Shown here in pieces: positions 36,735 through 46,631 of a DNA stretch of 64,000 bases. A program made the translations under genes and the position numbers. Origin of the DNA: Microbacterium sp. KUDC0406 (GTDB taxonomy: Bacteria; Actinomycetota; Actinomycetes; Actinomycetales; Microbacteriaceae). The notes below the pieces were generated by a model. It ran no database searches and was not told the DNA's origin. It worked only from the letters and a program-made list of their open reading frames with translations. Numbering within the stretch: position 1 is the stretch's first letter; the number at the start of each line of letters is the position of its first letter. The stretch is from contig NZ_CP091138.1 of assembly GCF_021582875.1 (NCBI RefSeq), positions 3,547,694 to 3,611,693 on the forward strand. The letters are read 5' to 3'.

Positions 36735-36852
36735 AGCGGGACGGGATGATCCGTTCGCTCTCGCGGTGGGATCCTCCGCCAGGAAGGCCGGGCAAGCCCG
36801 TCCCTCCTGGCGGCCCCTCCCAGGGTTCGCTCCGGGATCATCCCGTCCCGCT
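36735..36852. repeat. Large nested hairpin, 118 bp
   Basis: Outer arms AGCGGGACGGGATGATCC (36735-36752) and its perfect complement (36835-36852) enclose an inner pair CCGCCAGGA (36776) and TCCTGGCGG (36805) with GGGC..GCCC at the apex. The whole gap 36530-37107 (578 bp) holds only these repeats; I see no gene. Confidence 0.75.
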
Positions 36853-37107
36853 GATGCTTCGGGGAAGGGCACGGCATCTGAGGGGGAGGTATGGGCGTGG
36901 CGTTTCTGGAGTCGGTGTCTTCGTGCCGGCTGACGCTCGTCGTGTGCTCAACTTCGCATGTCGCGGGCGACACGCCGGGGCGGCCGGCATCCGGCATCCG
37001 TGCGGGGGTGGTGCTGTGGCATCTGAATTCAGGCGCGCGAGCAACGTGAGATCTGGCGGTTTCGAAACCTGTGCAACGATTCGGGGAGATCCGGGAATGA
37101 CTGGGGT

Positions 37108-37689
37108 ATGAACGACACCGAACTCGATGAACTGCTCGCGCGGGCGGCGCGGCCGCTGCCGATCGCGGCCGACAACCTCGCGGCATCCGTTGCGGACGAT
37201 GTCGCACGAGGAGCGCGATCGAGGCGTCGCCGACGCTGGCTCATCCCGGCGCTGATCGCGGGGGCGTTCGCGCTGACCGCCGGCGCGAGCCTCACAGCGA
37301 TCCAGCTCGCGCAGTGGCAGGGCGTGTCCATGCCCGAGGGGAACGTGCGCAGCACGGTGCCGATCCCGTTGGAATGGGTGACCGAGGACGGGCACGCCGA
37401 GCGGTGCGGTGCGTGGATCGAGCTCAGCGACCCCGGGCCTGGCGACCGGACGGCGCTGGACGACGCGATCCGCGCCCACGACTGGTCGGGCTTCGGCCAG
37501 CGACTGTACGACACGGGCGATCCGGTCGCCGACGACCCCGGCGGGGAAGGCCGGACCGCGTCGCGGCTCGAGCCGGAACTGCGCGCGTTCGCCGAGCAGA
37601 CGATCCCCGGGGTCCGCTGGATGGAAGACGATGCCGGTCGCACCGCGGTCACCGCGTACGGATTCCGCTGCGCTCCGGACGTGCCGTGA
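37108..37689 (+). CDS. Single-pass membrane protein, possible anti-sigma partner
   Basis: 193 aa. A cytoplasmic N-terminus of about 43 residues (MNDTELDELLARAARPLPIA) precedes an Arg-rich stop-transfer and one membrane segment (45-67); the rest would be outside, with two cysteines (ERCGAWIEL and GFRCAPDV). It overlaps the ECF sigma gene downstream (GTGA). A membrane protein with a short cytoplasmic part next to a sigma factor suggests an anti-sigma role, but no ZAS motif is visible and the order (regulator first) is unusual. Moderately confident it is a real gene. Confidence 0.65.
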   Translation: MNDTELDELLARAARPLPIAADNLAASVADDVARGARSRRRRRWLIPALIAGAFALTAGASLTAIQLAQWQGVSMPEGNVRSTVPIPLEWVTEDGHAERCGAWIELSDPGPGDRTALDDAIRAHDWSGFGQRLYDTGDPVADDPGGEGRTASRLEPELRAFAEQTIPGVRWMEDDAGRTAVTAYGFRCAPDVP

Positions 37690-38210
37690 ACGACGACGTC
37701 CTGCGCTCTCGCGTCGCCGTCGCGGCGCGCGCACACGCCCCAGCCCTGCTCGCCTCGCTCAGCCGTCGCGTCGACCAGCCGCAGGACGCCGCTGACCTGC
37801 TCTCCGAGACCCTGCTGATCGTCTGGCGGAAGGCCGAGCGGATGCCGGCATCCGAAGACGAGATCCGCCCGTGGATGTTCGGGATCGCGCAGCACGTCCT
37901 GCAGCACCACTGGCGCAGCCGCGCCCGGCGCAGCGCGATCGTCGAACGGCTGCGTGAGCAGCTGATGCCCGAATCGGGCTTCGCGGAAGGACCGGACTTC
38001 GATGATCTGCACGCGGCGCTCCGCACCCTCGATCCGGTCGACCGCGAGATCATCGCGCTGGTGCACTGGGACGGATTCTCGCTCGCTGAGGTCGCCGGCA
38101 TCCTGCGGATGAAGGAGAGCACGGTCCGCAGCCGGCACCACCGTGCCCGTGCGCGCCTGCGCGGCATCCTCACGCGCGAGCCGGTCGTACACGACGGGGC
38201 TCACGCATGA
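37686..38210 (+). CDS. ECF-type RNA polymerase sigma factor
   Basis: 174 aa. Region 2 (PALLASLSRRVDQPQDAADL, LLSETLLIVWRKAERMP, RPWMFGIAQHVLQHHWRS) and region 4 (ALRTLDPVDREIIALVHWDG, FSLAEVAGILRMKESTVRSR) are complete. GTG start overlaps the stop of the preceding membrane protein gene, which implies coupled translation. Target promoters are unknown. Confidence 0.88.
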   Translation: MNDDVLRSRVAVAARAHAPALLASLSRRVDQPQDAADLLSETLLIVWRKAERMPASEDEIRPWMFGIAQHVLQHHWRSRARRSAIVERLREQLMPESGFAEGPDFDDLHAALRTLDPVDREIIALVHWDGFSLAEVAGILRMKESTVRSRHHRARARLRGILTREPVVHDGAHA

Positions 38211-38320
38211 GGTGCTTCTGTCCCTGACTTCCGCGCGAACCCCTGACCTCTGCATGAGACCCCTGTTCTGCGCGCGTGTCTCACGCAGAAGTCGGGGGCT
38301 GGCGGGAATCTCGCCGCCGG

Positions 38321-38376
38321 ATGCCGGATGCCGGATGCCGGATGCCGGATGCCGGATGCCGGATGCCGGATGCCGG
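38321..38376. repeat. Eight tandem copies of ATGCCGG
   Basis: A perfect 7-bp tandem array in the gap 38211-38465 between the sigma factor and P450 genes; nothing else is seen there. The unit matches the genome-wide GGATGCC word. Confidence 0.95.
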
Positions 38377-38465
38377 ACGGCGCACCGTGGTCGCGAACCC
38401 ACGTGGCGCGGATTCTCACGGGGCGGACGCTGGCGCGCCGGCGCCTGCGCGGGGATAGTGGGGGC

Positions 38466-39509
38466 ATGAGCGGAGCGATCAGGCTGGGTCGGCATGCGGA
38501 CGTGGTGGCGGCGGCGACCGACCCGACGCGATTCTCGAGTCGCACCTCGACCCATCTGCACGTGCCCAACGGGATGGACGGCGCCGAGCATGCGGCGTTC
38601 CGTGCGGTCATCGACCGGTATCTGACGCCCCAGGCGGTCGCGGAGCTCGAGCCGATGCTCGCGGGCGTCGCCCGCGACGCGGCGCAGGAGCTGGAGCGGG
38701 GGACGCCGGTGGAGATCGTCGGCGAGTTCGGCGAGGTCTTCGCCGTGCGCGCACAGTGCCGCTGGCTCGGCTGGCCGGACGCCGTCGAGGACGAGCTGCG
38801 GATGTGGATGGAGGAGAACTACGCCGCCGCGCGGCATCCCGATCCGGAACGCAACGCGTCCGTCGCCGCCGCGTTCGACGACATCGTCCGGCACGAGCTG
38901 CACCGGGCGGGACCGGGCACGGTCACCGCCCGCCTCGCTGCCGAGCGGGTCGGCGTGCGGCCGCTGACCGAGCCCGAGATCATCTCGATCCTGCGCAACT
39001 GGACCGCGGGCGACCTGGGCTCGCTCGCCCGCTGCGTCGGCGTCGTCGTGCGCCGTCTCGCCGACCGCCCTGCGCTGCAGCAGCGGATGCGGGTCATCGG
39101 CGACGACCGGGACCGGAGAGCCGAGTTCGACGCGATTCTGGACGAATGCCTGCGCATCGAGGACCCCTTCGTCACGAACCGCCGCATCACCACCTGTCCG
39201 GTGACCACCCTCGGCGGCCAGGACATCCCGCAGGGCACGGCGGTGCTGCTGGACTGGGGAGCTGCGAATCTCGACCCTGCCGTGTTCTCCGAGGACTTCG
39301 ACCCGGTCGCCCATGCGGACGACAACCTGGTCTTCGGGATCGGCCCGCACGTGTGTCCGGGACGAGACCTGTCGCTCGCCGAACTGCACGCCGCGATCGT
39401 CGAGCTGCTGCGCGTCACGACGTCGATCGAGCTCGCGCCGGAGCATCCGCCTGTTCCGCACGACCCGCCGATCGGAGGCTGGCGCAGCGTGCACGTCGTG
39501 CTGCGCTGA
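38466..39509 (+). CDS. Cytochrome P450
   Basis: 347 aa, shorter than the usual 390-410, lacking part of the N-terminal helices. I-helix WTAGDLGSLA, ExxR in DECLRIEDP, and the heme loop FGIGPHVCPGRDLSLAEL with the axial Cys are present, so heme binding should be intact. The usual I-helix Thr is not in its place (AGDLGS), which may affect oxygen activation. TAGTGG lies just upstream of ATG 38466. No redox partner is encoded nearby; substrate unknown. Confidence 0.88.
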   Translation: MSGAIRLGRHADVVAAATDPTRFSSRTSTHLHVPNGMDGAEHAAFRAVIDRYLTPQAVAELEPMLAGVARDAAQELERGTPVEIVGEFGEVFAVRAQCRWLGWPDAVEDELRMWMEENYAAARHPDPERNASVAAAFDDIVRHELHRAGPGTVTARLAAERVGVRPLTEPEIISILRNWTAGDLGSLARCVGVVVRRLADRPALQQRMRVIGDDRDRRAEFDAILDECLRIEDPFVTNRRITTCPVTTLGGQDIPQGTAVLLDWGAANLDPAVFSEDFDPVAHADDNLVFGIGPHVCPGRDLSLAELHAAIVELLRVTTSIELAPEHPPVPHDPPIGGWRSVHVVLR

Positions 39510-39520
39510 CGGCTCGCCAC

Positions 39521-39619
39521 CGCTCGTTGAGCAAGCGGAGCGAGACGAAACGTGGTGAGGCGTCTGGCGGACCTGACTGCGTTTCGTCTCGGTCGCTCCG
39601 CTCCCGCGCTCAACGACCG
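39521..39619. repeat. Family A inverted repeat between convergent genes
   Basis: Left arm CGCTCGTTGAGCAAGCGGAG.. and right arm TTTCGTCTCGGTCGCTCCGC.. between the P450 and narK genes. Confidence 0.8.
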
Positions 39620-39630
39620 GGGGTGCGGCG

Positions 39631-40854
39631 CTACTTCTTCTTGCCGACGTCGCGCAGCATGCCGGCGACGACCAGCGCGAACGCCCCGACCAGCACCAGG
39701 AACCACAGCCCCAGCTGGTACGAGTTCGTCTCGGCGTGGTACGTCGCGCCCATGAGCAGTGGCGGGAAGTACCCGCCGAGGCCTCCTGCCGCAGCGACCA
39801 CGCCGCTGACCGCGCCGACCTTGTCCTTCGGGGTGGACGGTCCGATCCAGGCGAACACCGCGCCCATGCCGAGGCCCATCGCGGCCGCCATCATGATGAA
39901 CGTGACGCCGGTGACGATGCCCTCGGGCGGCTGCTGACCCACGACGTACGCGAGCGTCACGATGCCGCCCAGCGAGATCAGCGCGATCACCTTCGGCCCG
40001 AACCGGTCGGCCAGCACACCGCCGATCGGCCGCGCGATCACCGCGGCGACAGCGAACAGTGCGGTGCGCGTCCCGGCGCCGACCACGTCGACCTCGTCGG
40101 GGTAGATCGTGGTGAGGTACTTCGGCAGGAAGGTCGAGAACGCGACGAACCCGCCGAACACGATCCCGTACAGGAACGACATCTCCCACGTCACCGGCAG
40201 CTTCAGGGCTCCGATCACCTTCGGGATGAGCTTGGCGTCGTTCGCCTGCCAGACCGGCGACTCGCGCAGGAAGAACCAGCTCAGCGCCGCCATGACCAGC
40301 AGCAGGGCGGCGATGAGCAGGTGCGTGGGGAAGTAGCCGATCGACTCCGCCAGCCGCGGCGTGAAGAACGCCGACACCGCGGTGCCGATCATGCCCATGC
40401 CGAACACACCGTTCGCGAACCCGCGCCGCTCCGGCGGGAACCATGCGCTCGAGAACGGCACGCCGACGGCGAAGATCGTGCCGGCGACGCCGAGGTAGAA
40501 CCCGGCGAGAAGCAGCAGCGGAAAGCTCCTGATCGATCCGGCCAGCGCTACCAGCAGCACCGCGGGGATCGAGACGAGCAGCACGAAGGTGAACATCTTC
40601 CGGCCGCCGAATCGGTCGGTCATGGCGCCGACGACGATGCGTCCCAGCGCGCCGACCAGCACAGGAGTGGCGAGCATGAGCGAGATCTGTCCCTCGTCCA
40701 GGCCCATCTCCGTGGCGTAGGTCTTCTGCAGCGGGGCGATCGCCATCCACGCCCAGAAGCCGACCGTCGAGGCCAGCGTGGCGAGGATCACCTGGCCGAG
40801 TCCGCCTTTGAGTGATGCTTCGGTGGACGGCATCACCGTGGATTGCGCGCTCAT
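39631..40854 (-). CDS. narK: Nitrate/nitrite transporter, MFS
   Basis: 407 aa, twelve membrane segments. Motifs LVGALGRIVVGAMTDRFGGR and GVAGTIFAVGVPFSSAWFPP match the nitrate-nitrite porter family, including the Gly-rich segments FANGVFGMGMIGTA and GVVAAAGGLGGYFPP. Divergent from narGHJI at 41061, consistent with supply of nitrate or export of nitrite. Start ATG 40854 gives the family N-terminus. Confidence 0.9.
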   Translation of the reverse strand: MSAQSTVMPSTEASLKGGLGQVILATLASTVGFWAWMAIAPLQKTYATEMGLDEGQISLMLATPVLVGALGRIVVGAMTDRFGGRKMFTFVLLVSIPAVLLVALAGSIRSFPLLLLAGFYLGVAGTIFAVGVPFSSAWFPPERRGFANGVFGMGMIGTAVSAFFTPRLAESIGYFPTHLLIAALLLVMAALSWFFLRESPVWQANDAKLIPKVIGALKLPVTWEMSFLYGIVFGGFVAFSTFLPKYLTTIYPDEVDVVGAGTRTALFAVAAVIARPIGGVLADRFGPKVIALISLGGIVTLAYVVGQQPPEGIVTGVTFIMMAAAMGLGMGAVFAWIGPSTPKDKVGAVSGVVAAAGGLGGYFPPLLMGATYHAETNSYQLGLWFLVLVGAFALVVAGMLRDVGKKK

Positions 40855-41060
40855 CGAGGAGTCCCTTCCCGAGGTCTTGTGCCAGAGAGTAGCGGGGCGC
40901 GCCCGCGCGCACCACCCGTTCCGCCGTGTCAAACCCGGCCCCGCACCGGACCCCGCACACGGAATGCTCGTCCGATGAATAAACACGGCGTGCCCTTGTC
41001 ACGGTCCGGGGCCACGGGCAGGATGCTGAGTAGAACGTGACCTCCCGGGAAGGAGCAGCG

Positions 41061-44000
41061 ATGACCCCCGCCATCCGCACCGAGAACGATCCTGCGACAG
41101 ACGGACCTCTCGCCGACGCCCTGCTGAACATGGGGCGGTTCCTCCGCCCCGGCGAGGTCTCAGAGGACCTGCGGGCGGTGTTCCTGGAGGGCGGCCGTTC
41201 CGGTGACGTGTTCTACCGGGACCGCTGGTCGCACGACAAGGTGGTGCGTTCCACCCACGGCGTGAACTGCACCGGATCCTGCTCGTGGAAGGTGTACGTC
41301 AAGGACGGCATCATCACCTGGGAGGCCCAGCAGACCGACTATCCGAGCGTCGGGCCCGACTCCCCGGAGTACGAGCCACGCGGCTGTCCGCGCGGTGCCG
41401 CGTTCAGCTGGTACACCTACTCGCCGACGCGAGTGCGCTACCCCTACATCCGTGACACGCTCGCCCAGCTGTACCGGCAGGCGAAGGCGCAGCATCCGGA
41501 TCCGGTCGACGCCTGGGCGTCGATCGTCGAGGACCCGGAGCAGGCGAGAAGGTACAAGCGGGTCCGCCGGCAAGGGCGGGCTGGTGCGCACCACGTGGGA
41601 CGAGGTGATGGAGATCGCCGCCGCCGCGCACGTGCACACGGTCAAGAAGTACGGCCCCGACCGCATCGCCGGCTTCTCGCCGATCCCCGCGATGTCGATG
41701 GTCTCGCACGGCGCAGGATCACGGTTCATGAACCTGATCGGCGGCACCATGCTGTCGTTCTACGACTGGTACGCCGACCTGCCGGTCGCCAGCCCGCAGG
41801 TGTTCGGCGACCAGACGGATGTTCCGGAGTCGGCCGACTGGTGGAACGCCGGCTACCTGATGATGTGGGGCTCGAACGTCCCCGTCACCCGCACACCCGA
41901 TGCGCACTTCATGACCGAGGCCCGCTACCGCGGGCAGAAGGTCGTCACGGTCTCGCCGGACTACACCGACAACACGAAGTTCGCCGACGAGTGGATGGCG
42001 CCGCACCCCGGAACGGATGCCGCGCTCGCCCTCGCGATGGGTCACGTGATCCTTCGTGAGCACTTCGTCGAGAAGCGCACCGAGCGCTTTCAGGACTACA
42101 TGCGCCGGTACACCGACGCGCCGTTCCTCGTCGAGCTCGAGCAGCGCGATGGCGGCCTGGTGCCCGGCAAGTTCGTCACGGCCTCCGATCTGGGCGGCGA
42201 CGCAGCCGCTCAGGCGCGCGCCGACTTCAAGCCGGTGCTGATGGATGCCGCCGGCAGAGCCGTCGTGCCGAACGGATCGCTCGGTCACCGCTTCAGCCCC
42301 GAGGACGAGGGCCGCTGGAACCTCGACCTCGGCGATGTCGTGCCGCCGCTCTCGGTCACCGATCTGGCCGACTGGACCGGGGATGCCGCCGAGGTGCGAC
42401 TGCCCCGCTTCGACCTCGACCCCGAGCCCGGGCAGGAGCACGCCGGCGGTTCCGGTGTGGTCGTGCGCGGCGTCCCGACCCGTCAGATCGCGGGCAAGAC
42501 GGTCACCACCGTGTTCGACCTCATGCTCGCGCAGTACGGCGTGGGCCGTGAGGGCATCCCCGGCGAATGGTCGGAGGGCTACGACGACGCGACCAGCCCG
42601 GGCACACCCGCATGGCAGGAGGAGCACACCTCGGTGCCCGCCGCGCAGGCGATCCGCGTGGCCCGTGAGTTCGCCGACAACGCCGACCGCTCCGGCGGCC
42701 GCTCGATGATCCTCATGGGCGCCGGCACGAACCACTGGTTCCACTCCGACACCATCTACCGCACCTTCCTCGCGCTGACCACCATGACCGGATGCCAGGG
42801 CGTGAACGGGGGCGGCTGGGCGCACTACGTCGGCCAGGAGAAGGTGCGCCCGATCACGGGCTACCAGCAGTACGCCGGGGCATCCGACTGGGGGCGCCCG
42901 CCGCGATACACGATCGGCACCGCGTTCTTCTACCTCGCCACCGACCAGTGGCGCTACGACGGGCTGCCGGCCGACCAGCTGGCCTCGCCGCTGGGAACCG
43001 GCCGGTTCGCCGACCGGACCACCGCCGACTGCCTGGTCGAGTCGGTGCAGCGCGGCTGGATGCCGAGCTACCCGACCTTCGACCGCAACCCGCTCGACCT
43101 GGCCTCCGAGGCGGAGGCCGCGGGCAAGGAGCCCGCACAGCACGTCGTCGACAGCCTGAACGACGGTTCGCTGCGCTACGCCGTGGAGGACCCTGATGCC
43201 CCGGAGAACTTCCCCCGGGTCATGAACATCTGGCGCGCGAACGTGCTCGGGTCGTCGGGCAAGGGAAACGAGTACTTCCTCAAGCACCTGCTGGGCACGG
43301 ATGCCGCGGTCCGGGCATCCGAAGCGGAGCCCGACTCGCGACCGGTCAGCATGACCTGGCGCGATAAGGCGCCCGAGGGCAAGCTCGACCTGCTGATGAC
43401 GGCGGACTTCCGCATGACCAGCACCACGTTGTTCAGCGACATCGTGCTGCCGGCGGCCACCTGGTACGAGAAGTACGACCTGTCGTCGACCGACATGCAC
43501 CCGTTCATCCACGCGTTCAACCCGGCGATCGCGCCGCCATGGCAGACGAAGACCGACTTCGACACGTTCCGCATCCTCGCGGAGAAGTTCAGTGAGATGG
43601 CGCGCACGCACCTCGGCGTGCGGAAGGACATCGTCGCCGCTCCGCTGCAGCACGACACCGCCGATGTGATGGCCACGCCGCACGGACGGGTCGAGGACCT
43701 CCCGCGCGTGCCGGGCGTGACCATGCCGAAGCTGATCGTCGTCGAACGCGACTACCCGAGCCTCGCCGAACGGTGGAAGGCACTGGGCCCGCTGACCGAG
43801 AAGCTCGGTATGACCACGAAGGGCATCACCTACCATGCAGAGCCGGAGATCGAGCGGCTGAAGCACGTGAACGGCACCGTCGACTCGGGACCCTGCGCCG
43901 GGTCCGTGCGACTGGACACCGACCAGCGGGCCTGCGAGATGATCCTGGCCTTCTCGGGCACGAGCAACGGCCGCCTGGCCGTGCAGGGCTTCAAAGCGCT

Positions 44001-44784
44001 GGAGAAGCACACCGGCCAGCAGATGGCGTTCCTCGCGGACGAGCATGAGGGCACGCACCTGTCGTTCCAGGACGTCTCGGTGCAGCCGCGCAGTGTCATC
44101 ACCTCACCGGAATGGTCGGGCTCCGAGCACGGCGGCCGGCGCTACACGGCGTTCGCGATCAACGTCGAGCACCTCAAGCCGTGGCACACGCTCACCGGCA
44201 GACAGCACTTCTACCTCGACCACGACTGGATGGACGAACTCGGCGAGGCGCTGCCGATCTACCGGCCGCCGCTGGACATGCACCGGTTGTTCGGCGATGT
44301 GGTGCCCGGCACGGGAACGCACACGGACGTGCACGTGCGCTATCTGACGCCGCACTCGAAGTGGTCGATCCACTCCGAGTACCAGGACAATCTGTTCATG
44401 CTGTCGCTCTCGCGCGGCGGCCCCACGATCTGGATGAGTCCTCAGGACGCCGCCAAGATCGGGGTGCGCGACAACGACTGGATCGAGTCGTACAACCGCA
44501 ACGGCGTCGTGGTCGCGCGGGCGAACGTGTCGCACCGGATGCCGGAGGGCACCGTGTACATGTACCACGCGAAGGACCGCACGGTGGACGTCCCGATCTC
44601 CGAGATGAGCGGCCAGCGCGGCGGCATCCACAACTCCCTGACGAGGATCCTGCTCAAGCCGAGCCACCTCATCGGCGGGTACGCGCAGCTCGCCTGGGCG
44701 TTCAACTATCTCGGACCGACAGGCAACCAGCGTGACGAGGTGACGACCATCCGTCGCCGCAACCAGACGGTGCAGTACCGGTGA
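41061..44784 (+). CDS. narG: Respiratory nitrate reductase alpha subunit, frameshifted
   Basis: About 1240 aa. Molybdenum subunit reducing nitrate to nitrite, with Fe-S cluster FS0. The N-terminus has THGVNCTGSCSWKVYVKDG (His/Cys ligands). After the shift come GGLVRTTWDEVMEI and MLSFYDWYADLPVASPQ, which holds the Mo-ligating Asp. Reading changes frame at 41566-41572, again within CGCCGGC where the family sequence VRGKGG would need CGCGGC. AAGGAG lies 7 nt before ATG 41061. First gene of narGHJI. Absence of an intact frame in a key enzyme with otherwise perfect sequence argues for a sequence error. Confidence 0.93.
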
Positions 44785-44797
44785 AGGGAGCATCACT

Positions 44798-46441
44798 ATG
44801 AAGGTCATGGCCCAGATGTCGATGGTGATGAACCTCGACAAGTGCATCGGATGCCACACCTGCTCCGTCACGTGCAAGCAGGCCTGGACGAACCGCACCG
44901 GCGTGGAGTACGTGTGGTTCAACAACGTCGAGACGCGCCCCGGCCTCGGCTACCCGCGCGGATACGAGGACCAGGACAAGTGGGAGGGCGGCTGGGTGCG
45001 CGACAAGCGCGGCCGGCTGCGGCTGCGCTCCGGCGGGCGTCTCGCGAAGATCATGCGCATCTTCTCGAACCCCAAACTGCCCGGCATGGACGACTACTAC
45101 GAGCCGTGGACCTACGACTACGACATGCTCGTGAACGCGCCCAGCGGCGAGCAGCACACCCCGGTGGCGCGGCCCAAGAGCCTCATCACCGGCAAGGACA
45201 TGAAGATCGAGTGGTCGGCGAACTGGGACGACGACCTGGGCGGGTCGATCGAGACCATGCAGGACGACCCGATCCTGAAGAAGATGAGCGAAGAGGTCTC
45301 GGCCGAGTTCGAGAAGGCCTTCATGTTCTACCTTCCGCGCATCTGCGAGCACTGCCTGAACCCGTCGTGCGTGGCATCCTGCCCCTCCGGCGCGATGTAC
45401 AAGCGGGCCGAGGACGGCATCGTGCTCGTCGACCAGGACGCCTGCCGCGGCTGGCGCATGTGCGTGAGCGGATGCCCGTACAAGAAGGTCTACTTCAACC
45501 ACAAGACCGGCAAGGCCGAGAAGTGCACCATGTGCTATCCGCGAATCGAGGTCGGCCTGCCGACCGTGTGCTCCGAGACGTGCGTCGGCCGGCTGCGGTA
45601 CCTGGGCCTGGTGCTCTACGACGCCGACCGCGTCGCCGAGGCCGCCGCGACCGAGAACGAGCACGACCTGCTCGCCGCACAGCGCTCGGTGCTGCTCGAC
45701 CCGAACGACCCCGCCGTGATCGAGGCCGCCCGCCGTGACGGCATCGCCGACGACTGGATCACCGCCGCCCAGCGCAGCCCGATCTGGAAGCTCATCCAGC
45801 AGTACGAGGTGGCCCTGCCGCTGCACCCCGAGTACCGCACCATGCCGATGGTCTGGTACATCCCGCCGCTGTCGCCGGTGGTCGACGTGGTGACCGGTTC
45901 CGGCAACGACGGCGAGGACGCCAGGACGCTGTTCGCCGCGATCGAGAAGCTGCGCATCCCGATCGAGTACCTCGCCGAGCTGTTCACCGCCGGGGATGTG
46001 GCGCCGGTGGATGCCGCGCTGCGCAAGCTCGCGGCGATGCGCTCCTACATGCGCGGTGTGAGCATCGACGACGTGCGTGAGGAGCGGATCGCGAACGCGG
46101 TCGGGATGACCGGTGCCGAGATCGAGGAGATGTACCGGCTGTTGGCGATCGCGAAGTACGAGGAGCGCTACGTGATCCCCGCTGCGCACGCCGAGCAGGC
46201 GCACGACCTCGAAGAGATGGCGTGCTCGCTCGACTACGACGGCGGGCCGGGTATGGGCGGAGCCGGTGGGCCGTTCGGCGCCGCCAGCGGTCAGTCCGTC
46301 CCGGTCGCGGTGGAGAACTTCCACGTGCTCGCCGACCGGCAGACCGCCGATCGTCCTTCGTCCCCTGGCCGGGTCAACCTGCTGAACTGGGACGGGAACG
46401 GGCATCCCGACGGGCTGTTCCCGCCGGAGGAGCGCTCATGA
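44798..46441 (+). CDS. narH: Respiratory nitrate reductase beta subunit
   Basis: 547 aa. Four Cys groups bind Fe-S clusters: CIGCHTCSVTCKQAW, CEHCLNPSCVASCPSGAMYK, CRGWRMCVSGCPYKK (Trp replaces one Cys, as in all NarH, giving a 3Fe-4S cluster) and CTMCYPR..CSETC. It moves electrons from NarI to NarG. Its TGA (46439-46441) overlaps an ATG at 46438 that once started narJ and now begins a repeat-derived reading frame. Confidence 0.95.
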   Translation: MKVMAQMSMVMNLDKCIGCHTCSVTCKQAWTNRTGVEYVWFNNVETRPGLGYPRGYEDQDKWEGGWVRDKRGRLRLRSGGRLAKIMRIFSNPKLPGMDDYYEPWTYDYDMLVNAPSGEQHTPVARPKSLITGKDMKIEWSANWDDDLGGSIETMQDDPILKKMSEEVSAEFEKAFMFYLPRICEHCLNPSCVASCPSGAMYKRAEDGIVLVDQDACRGWRMCVSGCPYKKVYFNHKTGKAEKCTMCYPRIEVGLPTVCSETCVGRLRYLGLVLYDADRVAEAAATENEHDLLAAQRSVLLDPNDPAVIEAARRDGIADDWITAAQRSPIWKLIQQYEVALPLHPEYRTMPMVWYIPPLSPVVDVVTGSGNDGEDARTLFAAIEKLRIPIEYLAELFTAGDVAPVDAALRKLAAMRSYMRGVSIDDVREERIANAVGMTGAEIEEMYRLLAIAKYEERYVIPAAHAEQAHDLEEMACSLDYDGGPGMGGAGGPFGAASGQSVPVAVENFHVLADRQTADRPSSPGRVNLLNWDGNGHPDGLFPPEERS

Positions 46442-46631
46442 GCACCGTCAGCTCCCGGGTCGTTGAGCGAGGGAGCGGAGCGACCGAGACGAAACGCGCC
46501 GCGTCCGCCAGACACGTCACGACGTTTCGTCACTTCGGCTCGCTTCGCTCGCTCAGCACGGCGCTCGCTCCGCTCGCTCAACGACCGCCGCTCGCTCGAC
46601 GACCGAGGAAGGACCGCTCATGAGCACCGTC
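46433..46631. repeat. Repeat-bearing insertion flanked by a 17-bp direct duplication
   Basis: CGCTCATGAGCACCGTC occurs at 46433-46449 and again at 46615-46631. Between them lie family A elements (46457-46604). The duplicated word contains the narH stop/narJ start overlap. The inserted stretch is open from ATG 46438 to TGA 46623, so the second ATG (46620) is still coupled. Confidence 0.85.

Noticed and set aside
38321..38376. CRISPR-like array
   Set aside because: Units are 7 bp with no spacers.
40985..41015. CRP/FNR-type box upstream of narG (CGTG..CACG)
   Set aside because: Half-site spacing is one base short of the usual site and flanking bases do not match.
46438..46623. A 61-residue frame between narH and narJ as a real protein
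   Set aside because: Its sequence is wholly repeat-derived; better explained as a coupling-preserving insertion.
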